NCBI RefSeq assembly: GCF_036322705.1
Contig: NZ_AP027270.1
Location: forward strand, 1,117,501-1,181,500
Direction of reading: 5' to 3'
DNA length: 64,000 nucleotides
Source: Maricaulis maris
GTDB lineage: Bacteria > Pseudomonadota > Alphaproteobacteria > Caulobacterales > Maricaulaceae
The notes under the pieces were generated by a model. The model did not search any database and had not been told where the DNA came from. It saw nothing but the letters and a program-made list of their open reading frames with translations. Each line of letters opens with the position of its first letter. The stretch's first letter is position 1. The position numbers and the translations under genes were made by a program. Below are positions 26,413 to 35,987 of the stretch, one piece after another.

Positions 26413-28164
26413 ATGTCAGACAAGAAAACATCGCGCCGTGACTTGTTGAAGGGCGGGGCCTTGGCCGTCGTCTCTGTGGGCGCAACCGGCGCTGCGATGG
26501 CGCGCCAGGAGGCAGACATGGCAACAGCGAACGTGCCGCGAGAGCCGGTCACGGCCCAGACGCTGGAATGCGCCGAGTCGCTGTTCGACGTGTCCTATAC
26601 GGATGCCGAGCGCGAGATGGTCGTTCAGGAAATCGATGGCTGGATCGACCAGATGACGCGGATCCGGAGCCATGACAAACCGAACTCCCTTTCGCCCGCC
26701 ACGGTGTTTGATCCGCGTCTGCGCTCGCGCAGCTATCGCGAGCAGGCGGACCAGCTTGTCCCGTCCGGCGCTGATGCCGGTCCGCTGCCGTCGAGTGCCG
26801 CGGACATCGCTCTCGCGCCGGTCTGGAAACAGGCCCATTGGCTGCGCAACGGCTCCCTGACCTCGCGGCGGCTGACGGATATCTATCTCCAGCGCATCGA
26901 AACCCACGGGGCGGCGCTGGAATGTTTTGTGACGGTGACGCCTGACATCGCCCGCGCCGAGGCCGACCAGGCCGACCGCGAACTGGCGGCCGGGCAGGAT
27001 CGCGGTCCGCTCCACGGCATTCCCTATGGCATGAAGGACATCATCGATGTCGCCGGCGTTCGGGCGACCTGGGGCGCCACGCCATACCAGGATCGCGTCG
27101 CCGAGATAGACGCCACGGTCACGGTCAAGCTGCGCGAGGCGGGCGCTGTCCTGCTTGGCAAGACGACCAATGGGGCCCTGGCCTATGGTGACCGCTGGTT
27201 TGGCGGCATCACCCGCAATCCGTGGAATACGCAGGAGGGCTCATCCGGCTCGAGTGCCGGATCGGCTTCGGCTACGGCGGCCGGCCTCGTCGCCTTTGGT
27301 ATCGGGACGGAAACCCTCGGGTCGATTGTCTCGCCCTCCAATCGCTGTGGCACAACCGGCCTGCGGCCAACCTTCGGGCGTGTGTCGCGACAGGGTGCGA
27401 TGGCGCTGTGCTGGTCGCTCGACAAGATCGGTCCGATTTGTCGTTCGGTCGAGGATACCGGTTTCGTCCTGTCTGCCATCAACGGCTATGATGGCGCCGA
27501 TGCCGGTTCGCTCGCCAGCGGGTTGGAGATTGATGCCTCGCGGTCCGTGCGCGGCCTGCGCGTCGGCTATAATCCGGATTGGTTCGAAGCGGGCAGCGCT
27601 GCCGACCGTGCGGCCCTGGCCGCGGCCCGGGATGCCGGTGTCGAGCTGGTCGAGATCGAGCTGCCGCAGCTGCCCTATGACGCCCTCCTTGCCGTGGTCG
27701 AGGCCGAGTCGGCGGCCGCCTTCGAGCATCTCACCCTGTCCGGCGAGGATGATAGCCTGGTCTGGCAAGTCCCGGCCGCTTGGCCGAACACCTGGCGCCG
27801 GGCCCGCTTCATCTCGGCGGTGGATCTGATCAATATTGATCGCTTCCGTCGTGAAGTGATGGAGATGATGGACGGCGTCATGGACGGTCTTGATGCCATG
27901 ATCGGTCCCAACTTTGCCAACGCCCTGTTGTTGATCACCAACTATACCGGGCATCCGCAACTGGCCATCAAGTCGGGCTATAACGACCTGCAGACCCGGA
28001 CCATTTTCGGTGATGCAGAGGGCAGCGACACCACCACGCATCGCGTGCCGCAAACCACCAGCCTTTGGGCGCCGCTCTTTGAAGAGGGAACGCTGATCGC
28101 GCTGGGGCGCGAAATCGAGCGCCGTTTGGGTGTCGCCGATGATCACCCGCCCGCCTTTCGATAG
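26413..28164 (+). CDS. Tat-exported amidase (amidase signature family)
   Basis: The protein has 583 residues. A twin-arginine signal, TSRRDLLKGGALAVVSVGAT, occupies residues 5-25. The amidase-signature Ser-cisSer-Lys triad is supported by GIPYGMKDIIDVAG (Lys) and the Gly/Ser-rich GSSGSSAGSASATAAGLVAF with the nucleophile in the following GTETLGSIVSPS segment. The family hydrolyses amide bonds of varied substrates; a periplasmic location is implied by the signal. The GST gene follows after 9 bp with its own ribosome-binding site, so the two are likely co-transcribed. The substrate cannot be deduced. Confidence 0.93.
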   Translation: MSDKKTSRRDLLKGGALAVVSVGATGAAMARQEADMATANVPREPVTAQTLECAESLFDVSYTDAEREMVVQEIDGWIDQMTRIRSHDKPNSLSPATVFDPRLRSRSYREQADQLVPSGADAGPLPSSAADIALAPVWKQAHWLRNGSLTSRRLTDIYLQRIETHGAALECFVTVTPDIARAEADQADRELAAGQDRGPLHGIPYGMKDIIDVAGVRATWGATPYQDRVAEIDATVTVKLREAGAVLLGKTTNGALAYGDRWFGGITRNPWNTQEGSSGSSAGSASATAAGLVAFGIGTETLGSIVSPSNRCGTTGLRPTFGRVSRQGAMALCWSLDKIGPICRSVEDTGFVLSAINGYDGADAGSLASGLEIDASRSVRGLRVGYNPDWFEAGSAADRAALAAARDAGVELVEIELPQLPYDALLAVVEAESAAAFEHLTLSGEDDSLVWQVPAAWPNTWRRARFISAVDLINIDRFRREVMEMMDGVMDGLDAMIGPNFANALLLITNYTGHPQLAIKSGYNDLQTRTIFGDAEGSDTTTHRVPQTTSLWAPLFEEGTLIALGREIERRLGVADDHPPAFR

Positions 28165-28173
28165 GAGAGCCTG

Positions 28174-28803
28174 ATGAAATTCTATGACTACAAGGCGGCC
28201 CCGAGCCCGCGCCGCGCGCGGATCCTGATGGCGGAAAAGGGCATTGAGGTCGATATTGAGCAGGTTGATCTGGGCATACGGGCCCAGTTCGAGGAACCCT
28301 ACCGGACGATCAATCCGCGTTGCACGGTTCCGGCTCTGCAGCTCGATGACGGCACCATGCTGTGCGACAATGCCTCGATCGCGCGTTATTTCGAGGAGGT
28401 CTATCCGGACCCGCCCATGCTCGGCCGGACGCCGGTCGAGAAAGCCCTGGTCGCCGAATGGCTGGCCCGGGTCGAGGGCGAGGGGCTGCTCGGCGTCGCC
28501 GAGGCGCTACGCAACCGCTCGGAATTCTTCAAGGATTCGTCCGTCACCGGCCCCAATCGCTATGCCCAGGTGCCGGAGCTGGTCGAGCGCGGCGCGGCCC
28601 GGGCAACTGCCTGCCTGCACGATCTCGACGCTCGGCTGGGCGAGGTGGCCTATCTTGCCGGCGACGCCTTCAGCGCCGCCGACATCGCGGCGTATGTCTT
28701 CGTTGACTTCACGCGCTGGATCAAACTGCCCATGCCCGAAGGACTTGATCATCTGGCGCGCTGGCGCGAAGCGGTGGCGGCGCGGCCCAGCATCGAGGCC
28801 TGA
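28174..28803 (+). CDS. Glutathione S-transferase family protein
   Basis: The protein has 209 residues. The N-terminal thioredoxin-like half is KAAPSPRRARILMAEKGIEV with the substrate-proline motif CTVPALQL and the DNASIARYFEE segment equivalent to the ES glutathione-contact motif. The C-terminal helical domain includes AGDAFSAADIAAYVF. It starts 9 bp after the amidase stop with AGGAG upstream, indicating an operon. The role is probably detoxification or a glutathione-dependent isomerase/lyase; the substrate is unknown. It is distinct from the other GST of this window (little sequence resemblance outside the fold motifs). Confidence 0.92.
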   Translation: MKFYDYKAAPSPRRARILMAEKGIEVDIEQVDLGIRAQFEEPYRTINPRCTVPALQLDDGTMLCDNASIARYFEEVYPDPPMLGRTPVEKALVAEWLARVEGEGLLGVAEALRNRSEFFKDSSVTGPNRYAQVPELVERGAARATACLHDLDARLGEVAYLAGDAFSAADIAAYVFVDFTRWIKLPMPEGLDHLARWREAVAARPSIEA

Positions 28804-28815
28804 CGCCAGGCCGGA

Positions 28816-30876
28816 TCAGGGCGCTGGCGACGGCCCCTGATCGGTCAGGGCCGGGTCATACGCCTCGAACCAGCGCAGGATTTCCGCGACCTTGGTCAGC
28901 AGGCGGCTGGGCCGGGAGTTCGAGATGCCGTGAAAGCTGTCGGGAATGATCACCAGCCGGGTCGGGACGCCGTTAAGGTGCAGCGCCGAGTAATATTGCT
29001 CGGTCTCGGCCCGCGGCGTGCGGATATCGGCACCGCCGACCATCATCAGGGTCGGGGTGGTGACATTGCCGACAAGTGAGAGCGGTGACCGGCGCCAGTA
29101 TTCGTCCGGGTCCTCCCAGGGCGCGCTGGCGAACCAGTAGCGATAGAAAAATTGCGGCAGGTCCGAATACAGCACGAAGCTGGCCCAGTTGATGACCGGT
29201 TTGACCGACGCGGCAGCCGCAAAGCGGTCGGTATTGCCGACAATCCAGGCGGTGAGCAGTCCGCCACCTGAGCCGCCGGTCACGAAGAGGCGATCTTCGT
29301 CGATGAAGCCGCGGGCCAGCATATGGTCCACCGCTCCCATGAGATCGTCATAGTCCTCGCCCGGATAGGCGTGGTGGATCAGGTTGGCGAACTCATAGCC
29401 ATAGCTCGTCGAGCCACGGGGGTTCGTGTAGACGACCACATAACCGGCCGCCGCCATCAGCTGCAGCTCGGCCGAAAAGGCCGGTCCATAGGCGGTGAAG
29501 GGGCCGCCATGGATCTCCAGGATCATCGGCCAGGTCCGGGCGGGGTCGAAACCCGGTGGGTAGAGCACCCAGCCCTGGATGTCGCGACCATCTGCCGGCG
29601 AGGCCCAGCTGATGGTCTCGGCGGGCGACAGGGCGATGCCGGCGAGCGCATCGCTGTTGATGTCGGTCAGACGGGTCTGCACGCCCGTCTGGCTCACCAG
29701 GGCAAGCTCGGCGGGGTGCTGGGGTGAGCCGGCGGTGATCGCCAGCCTGCCATCAGCCGAAACCGAATAGTCACCGCCTGTATAGGGGCGCCCGAAAGTG
29801 GCACCGATCAGCCCGTCGGCGACGATCCTCAGCCTGCCCTCGAGGTCCAGGAACCCGACCCGCGTGGTTCCCCGATCATCGAACTGGACATAAAGGCCGC
29901 TGCCGTCTGACGCCCATTGCGGGTTGCCGACGCTGCGGTCGAGCCCGGCGCTCAGTGAGCGTGCCGGACCGCCCGTTGCGGGCATGATGTAAAGCTCGGT
30001 ATTGTGATAGCCCATGCGGCGATCATCAAAGCCCAGATAGGCGATCCAGCGGCCATCCGGGGACGGGCGCGGCGACGAATCCGGCCCGACCCGATCTGTC
30101 AGCGCCGTCACCTGGCCGTCGGCAATGTCGAGACGGTGCAGTTCGCTGTCAGGCGCCAGTTCGCCGAGCTGTTCGCGCCGGTCGGCCGAGAAGATCAGCG
30201 ATCGACCATCGCCAGCCCAGGCAAAATCACCCGACCCTCCAAGGGCGTCCTCGCTGAGCGAGGTCACCGCGCCTGTTTCCACATCGACCATGTAGAAGAG
30301 CTGTGTGCCCGGTGGGATGGCGCCAGCCCCGTCAAGCCGGAACACAAGCCGGTCTTCAATCTCGGCGCCGGCTGCGCGCTCTGCACCGGCGGCTGCCGTC
30401 GGCAGCGCAGCCGCGGTCGGGCGAGGGCGGGCTTGGAAGACGGCATAGGCCAGTCGGTCACCTGTCGGCGACCAGGCCAGTCCGCTGGGGGCGCCCGGCA
30501 GCTCGGTGAGTTGGCGATCCTTCCCGTCATGGCTGCGGACATGCAGGCTGACCCCGGATTCCGTCAGCCGGGTATACGCCAGGTTGCGACTGTCCGGCGA
30601 CCAGCGCGGCATGCCGGTGATGCCGCCGTCCTCGGCGAGCGGGCGATGCTCGCGGCCATCGGGCTGGATGAGCCAGATCGAAGACAGGGTCTGGTCGGAC
30701 GCGGCATCGTTTGACCGGCGGACATAGGCGATGATCGAGCCGTCCGGCGCAAAGTGCGGGTCGGAAACTGCCTCAAGCTCGAAAACGGTTTCCGGCCGGA
30801 GGGGTGTTTCGTTTTGACCCCAGGCTGCACCTGCGAAGGAAAGGGCAAGAATAAACCCCGATATCGGTCTGATCAC
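28816..30876 (-). CDS. Exported S9-family peptidase (prolyl oligopeptidase/acylaminoacyl peptidase type)
   Basis: Starting at the GTG at 30876 (GGAGA 7 nt upstream) the protein has 686 residues and begins with a signal peptide, IRPISGFILALSFAGAAWGQ. An earlier ATG at 30921 would bury the signal peptide behind a charged stretch. The first 430 residues are WD40-like beta-propeller repeats (HFAPDGSIIAYVR, PRWSPDSRNLAYT, SWSPTGDRLAYA-like). The catalytic alpha/beta-hydrolase domain contains EIHGGPFTAYG, the nucleophile VTGGSGGGLLTAW, GGADIRTPRAE and the His of PDSFHGIS. It cleaves peptides in the periplasm and is divergent from a TonB-dependent receptor gene, which suggests peptide scavenging. 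Confidence 0.94.
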   Translation of the reverse strand: MIRPISGFILALSFAGAAWGQNETPLRPETVFELEAVSDPHFAPDGSIIAYVRRSNDAASDQTLSSIWLIQPDGREHRPLAEDGGITGMPRWSPDSRNLAYTRLTESGVSLHVRSHDGKDRQLTELPGAPSGLAWSPTGDRLAYAVFQARPRPTAAALPTAAAGAERAAGAEIEDRLVFRLDGAGAIPPGTQLFYMVDVETGAVTSLSEDALGGSGDFAWAGDGRSLIFSADRREQLGELAPDSELHRLDIADGQVTALTDRVGPDSSPRPSPDGRWIAYLGFDDRRMGYHNTELYIMPATGGPARSLSAGLDRSVGNPQWASDGSGLYVQFDDRGTTRVGFLDLEGRLRIVADGLIGATFGRPYTGGDYSVSADGRLAITAGSPQHPAELALVSQTGVQTRLTDINSDALAGIALSPAETISWASPADGRDIQGWVLYPPGFDPARTWPMILEIHGGPFTAYGPAFSAELQLMAAAGYVVVYTNPRGSTSYGYEFANLIHHAYPGEDYDDLMGAVDHMLARGFIDEDRLFVTGGSGGGLLTAWIVGNTDRFAAAASVKPVINWASFVLYSDLPQFFYRYWFASAPWEDPDEYWRRSPLSLVGNVTTPTLMMVGGADIRTPRAETEQYYSALHLNGVPTRLVIIPDSFHGISNSRPSRLLTKVAEILRWFEAYDPALTDQGPSPAP

Positions 30877-31153
30877 AAACACTCTCCGTCCTGAATCGCG
30901 ATTCCATGATTTGCGCGCCATTGGTCCATGTCACACTCGCCCGCCATTTGTGTGTCGCCATTGCAACAGAGTGCCAAAAAGCGCCGATTTTCGAGCGATC
31001 GGTGCGGTTTTCCGTGTGGGCTTCGCAGCAACTGTGCTTCACCCGGAGACGCAATTCGATCAAGTTGCGACCACATGATGGGGGCAATCCCACAGTGACG
31101 CACCAAAAATGAGCGACGGCCAGATCGTCGTCCCAACGGGAGGAAGTTAGAGT

Positions 31154-33673
31154 ATGTCATCCACCAAGCGCACAGTTCTGTTTGCTGCAGCCTCGGCGAT
31201 CGCGCTCTCGGGGGCTTCGGCCTTCGCGCAAGAGACCCGCACCGTCGATGTGATCACCGTCACGGCGCAGAAACGCGAACAGGGCATCCAGGATGTCCCG
31301 GTCGCTGTCACCGCCTACAATGCCGAGCTGCTTCAGAACGCGGGTGTCCGCGACCTGAAGGACCTCGCCGTCATTGCCCCGGGCATCAACGTGACCTCGA
31401 CCACGAACGAATTCGTGACGACGGCCCGCATCCGCGGCATCGGCACGGTCGGTGACAATCCGGGCCTCGAGTCCTCGGTCGGTATCGTGATCGATGGTGT
31501 GCCGCGCGCCCGCAACGGCGTCGGCTTCAACGACCTCGGCGAGCTCGAGCGCATCGAAGTCCTGCGTGGCCCGCAGGGTACGCTGTTCGGTGCCAACACC
31601 TCGGCCGGTATCATCAATGTCGTCACCAAGCGCCCGGAATACGAGTTCAGCTCGCATGCCGAGCTTGAGTACGTCGCCGGCTCGGAAGAGGGCTATGGCG
31701 TTTCCGGTGGCTTCACCGGTGGCATTGACGAGAATATCGCGATGCGCGTCTTCGGCGCCTACCGTGAGCGTGACGGCTTCAACCAGGTCGAAACCTTCGG
31801 TGGCCCGCGCACGGAAGACCGTGACGGCGACCAGGACTATTACACCCTGCGCACGCAGTTCCTCGTCGACTTCACCGAAAACGTGAACCTGCTGCTCTCC
31901 GCCGACTACACCAAGCGCGAAGAGTTCTGCTGTGGCGCGCCGAGCCTGGTTTCCGGCCCGACCTCCCTGGCGATCAATGGCCTGGTTCCCGGCGCCCGTC
32001 CGGTTCCGGGTGCGTCTGATCCGTTCAGCCGCGTCATCCAGTCCAACCGTGACACCGGCCAGAACATTATCGACCACGGTTACAGCGGTGAGCTGAACTG
32101 GGAATTCGAGAATTTCGACATGACGGCGATCCTGTCGGACCGCAGCTACAGCCTGCGTTCGGGTCAGGACACGGACTTCACCGGTGCCGACATCGTTTTC
32201 CGTGATGCCTCGAACAACACGTTCGATTTTGACAACACGACCTTCGAGCTGCGCTTCTCGGGTGAAACCGAGAGCTTCGACTGGATGGTTGGCATGTACT
32301 ATTCGGACGAGTACCTCGTCCGCGGTGATGCGATCCAGATGGGTTCGGCCTTTGAACCCTATCTCGGCCTGCTCGGTGGCAGCCCGACCCTCGTGACCGA
32401 TCTCGCGAACGGTCTCGGCACAACCTTCATCCCGGGCTACACGCCGCTGGCCTTCGGGTCGGGCGCGCCGCTCGGTGGCGGTAACCCGCTGGGCGACACC
32501 TTCACCCAGGAAGGCGAGAGCCTGAGCTTCTTCACGCACAACACCTGGCGCGTGCTCGAGAATACGGACATCACCTTCGGTCTGCGTCACACCAGCACCG
32601 ACAAGACGGCAACCTTCGACTTCGCAGAAAGCAATGTTGCTGCCTGTGACGTCTGGGAAGGTGTCTTCGGCGATGCGCTCGACTTCTCGACCCCGACCAA
32701 CCAGGCGATCCTGGCCGGCTTCTCGCTCGGTTCCGGTGTGCCGGTTGCCTCGCTGGTCCAGTTCGGTACCTTCACCTGTCTGCCGTTCGCCCGTGACGTG
32801 TTCGCACAGATCGACAACACGCAGTCGCTTGAAGAGAACCAGACCACGGGTCTGCTCTCGGTCTCGCACCGTATCAATGACGACCTGCTCGTCTATGGTA
32901 CGTTCTCGCGCGGCTACAAGGCCGGCGGCTTCAACCTTGACCGCTTCTCCCAGTCGGGTTCTGCGGCAGTTGATTTCCAGTCCGTGCTGGCTGACCCGAC
33001 GAGCTATCCGGCCCGTTTCGATCCGGAAATCGTCGACAGTGTCGAGATCGGCTTCAAGACCGAGTGGCTCAATGACACGGTCCTGGCCAACCTCTACCTG
33101 TTCAGCTCCGACTTCGAGACCTACCAGCTGAACACGTTCAACGGCATTGGCTTCTTCGTGACCTCGATCGACGGTGCGTCGACCCAGGGTGCCGAAGCCG
33201 AGATCCTGTGGTTCCCGGAAAGCATGCCGGGCCTGACCCTGCAGGGCGGCGTGACCTACGCCGACGCGCGCTACGACAACTTCGCGCCGACCGGTACGGC
33301 GGACGTCGATCGTCTCTCCGGCCAGAACTTCTCGCTGGCTCCGGAGTGGTACGCTTCGGGCTCGGTGTCCTACAACGGTAGCCTGGACAACGGCATGAGC
33401 TGGCTCGCCCACCTCGACGCCCGTTGGCTCTCCGAGCAGAACACCGGTTCCGATCTGGATCCGGAAAAGCAACAGGACGCCTATGCGATCTTCAACGGTC
33501 GTGTCGGCATCAGCGCTGAAGACGAAGCTTGGTCCCTGGAGCTTTGGGGTCGCAACCTGCTGGACGAAGAGTATGTCCAGGTTGGTTTCGACGGTCCGTT
33601 CCAGCCGGGTTCGTTCAACGCCTTCCTCGGTGCCCCGCGTACCTATGGCCTGACCCTGCGCGTTCGCAACTAA
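31154..33673 (+). CDS. TonB-dependent receptor
   Basis: The protein has 839 residues with a signal peptide (TVLFAAASAIALSGASAFAQ), a TonB-box-like DVITVTAQKR, a plug domain (QDVPVAVTAYNAELL, IRGIGTVGDNPGLESSVGIV, VEVLRGPQGTLFG-type ERIEVLRGPQGTLFGANTS) and a 22-strand barrel ending TYGLTLRVRN. It imports a bulky ligand across the outer membrane using TonB energy. It is of the class common in Caulobacterales/Sphingomonadales; the ligand is unknown. A strong ribosome-binding site (GGGAGGAAG) and very biased codons (no TTA, CTA or TCA, leaving the antisense strand open throughout) suggest high expression. A strong terminator follows. Confidence 0.96.
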   Translation: MSSTKRTVLFAAASAIALSGASAFAQETRTVDVITVTAQKREQGIQDVPVAVTAYNAELLQNAGVRDLKDLAVIAPGINVTSTTNEFVTTARIRGIGTVGDNPGLESSVGIVIDGVPRARNGVGFNDLGELERIEVLRGPQGTLFGANTSAGIINVVTKRPEYEFSSHAELEYVAGSEEGYGVSGGFTGGIDENIAMRVFGAYRERDGFNQVETFGGPRTEDRDGDQDYYTLRTQFLVDFTENVNLLLSADYTKREEFCCGAPSLVSGPTSLAINGLVPGARPVPGASDPFSRVIQSNRDTGQNIIDHGYSGELNWEFENFDMTAILSDRSYSLRSGQDTDFTGADIVFRDASNNTFDFDNTTFELRFSGETESFDWMVGMYYSDEYLVRGDAIQMGSAFEPYLGLLGGSPTLVTDLANGLGTTFIPGYTPLAFGSGAPLGGGNPLGDTFTQEGESLSFFTHNTWRVLENTDITFGLRHTSTDKTATFDFAESNVAACDVWEGVFGDALDFSTPTNQAILAGFSLGSGVPVASLVQFGTFTCLPFARDVFAQIDNTQSLEENQTTGLLSVSHRINDDLLVYGTFSRGYKAGGFNLDRFSQSGSAAVDFQSVLADPTSYPARFDPEIVDSVEIGFKTEWLNDTVLANLYLFSSDFETYQLNTFNGIGFFVTSIDGASTQGAEAEILWFPESMPGLTLQGGVTYADARYDNFAPTGTADVDRLSGQNFSLAPEWYASGSVSYNGSLDNGMSWLAHLDARWLSEQNTGSDLDPEKQQDAYAIFNGRVGISAEDEAWSLELWGRNLLDEEYVQVGFDGPFQPGSFNAFLGAPRTYGLTLRVRN

Positions 33674-33697
33674 GAGCGCCCCTACCGACTGCATGGA

Positions 33698-33725
33698 GGG
33701 CCGGAGCGCAAGCTCCGGCCCTTTT
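33698..33725 (+). terminator. Strong intrinsic terminator after the TonB-dependent receptor gene
   Basis: A perfect 10-bp stem GGGCCGGAGC / GCTCCGGCCC with a GCAA tetraloop is followed by TTTTT. It lies 24 nt after the stop codon. Confidence 0.95.
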
Positions 33726-33836
33726 TGCGTGAATTGGCACCGCTTGCCCTATGGAGGTGCCTAATCTTTAATGTTATTTCCAAGGTGGACGCAGGCCTTC
33801 AATTCGCCGTTTTCCGGTGGTGTGTGGCCGCATTCA

Positions 33837-34898
33837 ATGGATGATTTCATGCTCGACCTCGCCATGACGCCACGTATTCGCAAGACCCTGATGATGTCTG
33901 CCGGGCTGGTTGTCCTGGCGGCGCTGATTCTGTTCTCGTTCGGCCCCTTCTCGGTCGGCGCCATCGAATCGCGCCTGGCGGCCGGCGCTCGTGAGGCGCT
34001 CGACGGCCGTGGGCATGATTGGGCCAGCGTGCGGATGGATGGCCAGCGGGCGATCCTGACCGGCGCAGCTCCGGACAACGAGGCGCGCGAGGATGCCATT
34101 GCCACCGTCCTGGCCTCGACCTGGAGCGGCGGGGTGGTTGCCGGCGGCGTGACGCGTGTCACCGACGAGACCATCGAGGCGCGGCTTCAGTCCGGCTTTG
34201 TCTTCCGCGCCGATGTTGCGATCAATGGCCGGGTCCTGATTCGCGGTGATGCGACCGATGCCGGCGCCCGCGACGCGATCGCGCGCTATGCCGACGCCAA
34301 CTTCCCCGGCGGCGCTGATACCGATCTGACTCTGGTTCCCGGCGGCTCCCGGTCGCCGGACTGGGAGGAGGCGGCCAAACGGCTGCTCGGTCAGCTCGCC
34401 CGTCTCGACCGCGGGGCGCTGGTCCTGCGCGGTGAGCAGGGTGCCCTGGTTGGCGATGCCTCCAATCCGCAGATTGCCCAGTCGGTGACGCAGACGCTCC
34501 AGGCGATGCCCGAGCCGTTCCGTGCCGCCACGGTCATTACGCCATCGGGTGCGCCGGCCGAGGTGCGTGTCGAGGACGTGGCGGCCTGTTCGGCGGTCAT
34601 CCTGGCGGCCCAGGGCACCGAAACCCTGCGCTTTGAACGGGCTGGCGCCACGCCCAGCCCCTTTACCTCGGTCGCCTTGCGCCGGGTCGGTCGGATGTTT
34701 GCGACCTGTCCCGATAGCGCTGGCCTGACCGTCTCCATTCGCCGCGATCCCAGCAGTGCAGAGCTGGACGCGGCCCGTATCACGGCGGTCTCGGCACTGG
34801 TCAGCAACCTGACCGCAGACGACCCGCGGATCTCGGTTGTCCTCGTCGATCGCCAGGACGCCGCCATTTCATTTGCAATATCGACGCTTGAGGGCTGA
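33837..34898 (+). CDS. BON/OmpA-like membrane-anchored protein
   Basis: From MDDFMLDLAM the protein has 353 residues; the ATG at 33849 is an alternative start and neither has a clear ribosome-binding site. A single transmembrane helix (TLMMSAGLVVLAALILFSFG) is followed by BON-like repeats with the pattern DWASVRMDGQRAILTGAAPD and VAINGRVLIRGDATD, each an alpha-beta unit of about 60 residues. The distal part (SVALRRVGRMFATCPDSAGL, ISVVLVDRQDAAISFAIST) resembles the peptidoglycan-binding region of OmpA-like proteins, without the complete motif. It is a periplasmic or envelope protein of unclear role, with only a 3-bp gap to the next gene. Confidence 0.78.
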   Translation: MDDFMLDLAMTPRIRKTLMMSAGLVVLAALILFSFGPFSVGAIESRLAAGAREALDGRGHDWASVRMDGQRAILTGAAPDNEAREDAIATVLASTWSGGVVAGGVTRVTDETIEARLQSGFVFRADVAINGRVLIRGDATDAGARDAIARYADANFPGGADTDLTLVPGGSRSPDWEEAAKRLLGQLARLDRGALVLRGEQGALVGDASNPQIAQSVTQTLQAMPEPFRAATVITPSGAPAEVRVEDVAACSAVILAAQGTETLRFERAGATPSPFTSVALRRVGRMFATCPDSAGLTVSIRRDPSSAELDAARITAVSALVSNLTADDPRISVVLVDRQDAAISFAISTLEG

Positions 34899-34901
34899 GG
34901 C

Positions 34902-35594
34902 ATGTTTTACCTGATCTGGGAAATGGGGATTTTGCTCCTGCTGGCCGTCGGTTTCGGCGTGTTCGTCGGATATCAGCTATGGTCGGGCGATGCGCGTAGC
35001 GCCGAGGCTGATGCGGCGATCGCCGAGAATGCCCGCCTGCGTCAGGAAAATGAGAATCTCGCGCGCCGCCTCGGTGAGGCCGCAAGCCAGTCGCGCAGCG
35101 CCGCGCCGGAAGCGGCCAAAACGCATCAGAGCATCGCCGGGGAATCGGTTCCGACCGCCGCCGCGCCGGCGTCGACGCCGGCACCGGCACCAGAAACCAA
35201 GTCCGGGACCAAGGCCGCGGCGAGGGCGAGTGCTGACACCAAGGCTGAAGCCAAGCCCAAGGCGAAACCTGCAGCCAAGGCAAAGCCGAAAGCCAAGGCC
35301 ACCTCGAAATCAACCGCTGTTGCCAAGCCCGCGACATCGGCCAAGGCGGCAGGCGCGAAGACGTCTTCTGCCAAGGTTGCGGTCGCCAAGCCGGCTGCAG
35401 GTGAGGATCTCAGCGTGATCAAGGGACTCGGGCCGAAAGCCGCGGCGTCGCTGAAGGCGGGTGGAATCACCTCCGTGGCGCAGATCGCAGCCTGGACCGA
35501 GGCCGATATCGAGCGCTGGGATGTCGCCATCAATGGCCGGGGCCGGATTGTCCGCGACGACTGGGTCGGCCAGGCCAAATCGTTCGCCGGCTAG
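34902..35594 (+). CDS. Membrane-anchored protein with Lys/Ala/Pro linker and helix-hairpin-helix domain
   Basis: The protein has 230 residues. The N-terminal helix FYLIWEMGILLLLAVGFGVF is a membrane anchor, followed by a short coiled-coil-like segment (ENARLRQENENLARRLGE). A 100-residue low-complexity Ala/Lys/Pro/Thr linker comes next. The last 60 residues form a helix-hairpin-helix unit: LSVIKGLGPKAAASLKAGGI and ITSVAQIAAWTEADIERWD. This C-terminal type occurs at the end of several alphaproteobacterial respiratory and envelope proteins and can bind DNA, but DNA binding is not proven here. The gene is 3 bp after the BON-like gene and 5 bp before the YjbR gene, so the three are likely co-transcribed. 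Confidence 0.82.
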   Translation: MFYLIWEMGILLLLAVGFGVFVGYQLWSGDARSAEADAAIAENARLRQENENLARRLGEAASQSRSAAPEAAKTHQSIAGESVPTAAAPASTPAPAPETKSGTKAAARASADTKAEAKPKAKPAAKAKPKAKATSKSTAVAKPATSAKAAGAKTSSAKVAVAKPAAGEDLSVIKGLGPKAAASLKAGGITSVAQIAAWTEADIERWDVAINGRGRIVRDDWVGQAKSFAG

Positions 35595-35599
35595 CGCCG

Positions 35600-35965
35600 G
35601 TGGACCGCGATCGGTTCAACCGTTTCTGTCGCGGGCTGACCGCGACCTCCCATGTGGTTCAATGGGGTGGCGCTGATGTCTGGAAGGTCGGTGGCAAAGT
35701 GTTTGCGGTGGCCGGGTGGTCGGATCGGGCTTACGCCGGAATTTCGTTCAAGGTGACGCCGCTTTCCTTTGAAATCCTTCAGGAACAGCCCGGGCTCCGT
35801 CCGGCACCCTATCTCGCCTCGCGGGGCATGAGCTGGATCCAGCATTACCAGCCCGATGGCCTGTCCACGTCTGATCTGGAAGCCTATCTCGAGCGATCGC
35901 ATGCGCTGGTCGCTGCGGGCTTGTCGAAGAAGAAGCAACGCGAGCTCGGCTTGCTGGTCGATTGA
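35600..35965 (+). CDS. MmcQ/YjbR family protein
   Basis: The protein has 121 residues from a GTG start at 35600. The family hallmarks are present: WGGADVWKVGGKVFAVAGW, SFKVTPLSFEIL, and PYLASRGMSWIQHY near the middle. YjbR-like proteins have a CyaY-like alpha/beta fold with putative double-wing DNA binding; no function is established. It is the last gene of a probable three-gene unit with the BON-like and helix-hairpin-helix genes upstream (5-bp gap). The downstream gene is convergent. Confidence 0.9.
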   Translation: MDRDRFNRFCRGLTATSHVVQWGGADVWKVGGKVFAVAGWSDRAYAGISFKVTPLSFEILQEQPGLRPAPYLASRGMSWIQHYQPDGLSTSDLEAYLERSHALVAAGLSKKKQRELGLLVD

Positions 35966-35987
35966 CCGTCCTGGCCGCTCGGGCGGT

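Noticed and set aside
31157-33694. An 845-codon open frame on the strand opposite to the TonB-dependent receptor gene
   Set aside because: It is an artefact of the receptor's strict codon use (no TTA, CTA or TCA). The translated product is charge-rich without domain pattern, and the sense strand has a signal peptide, barrel and terminator.
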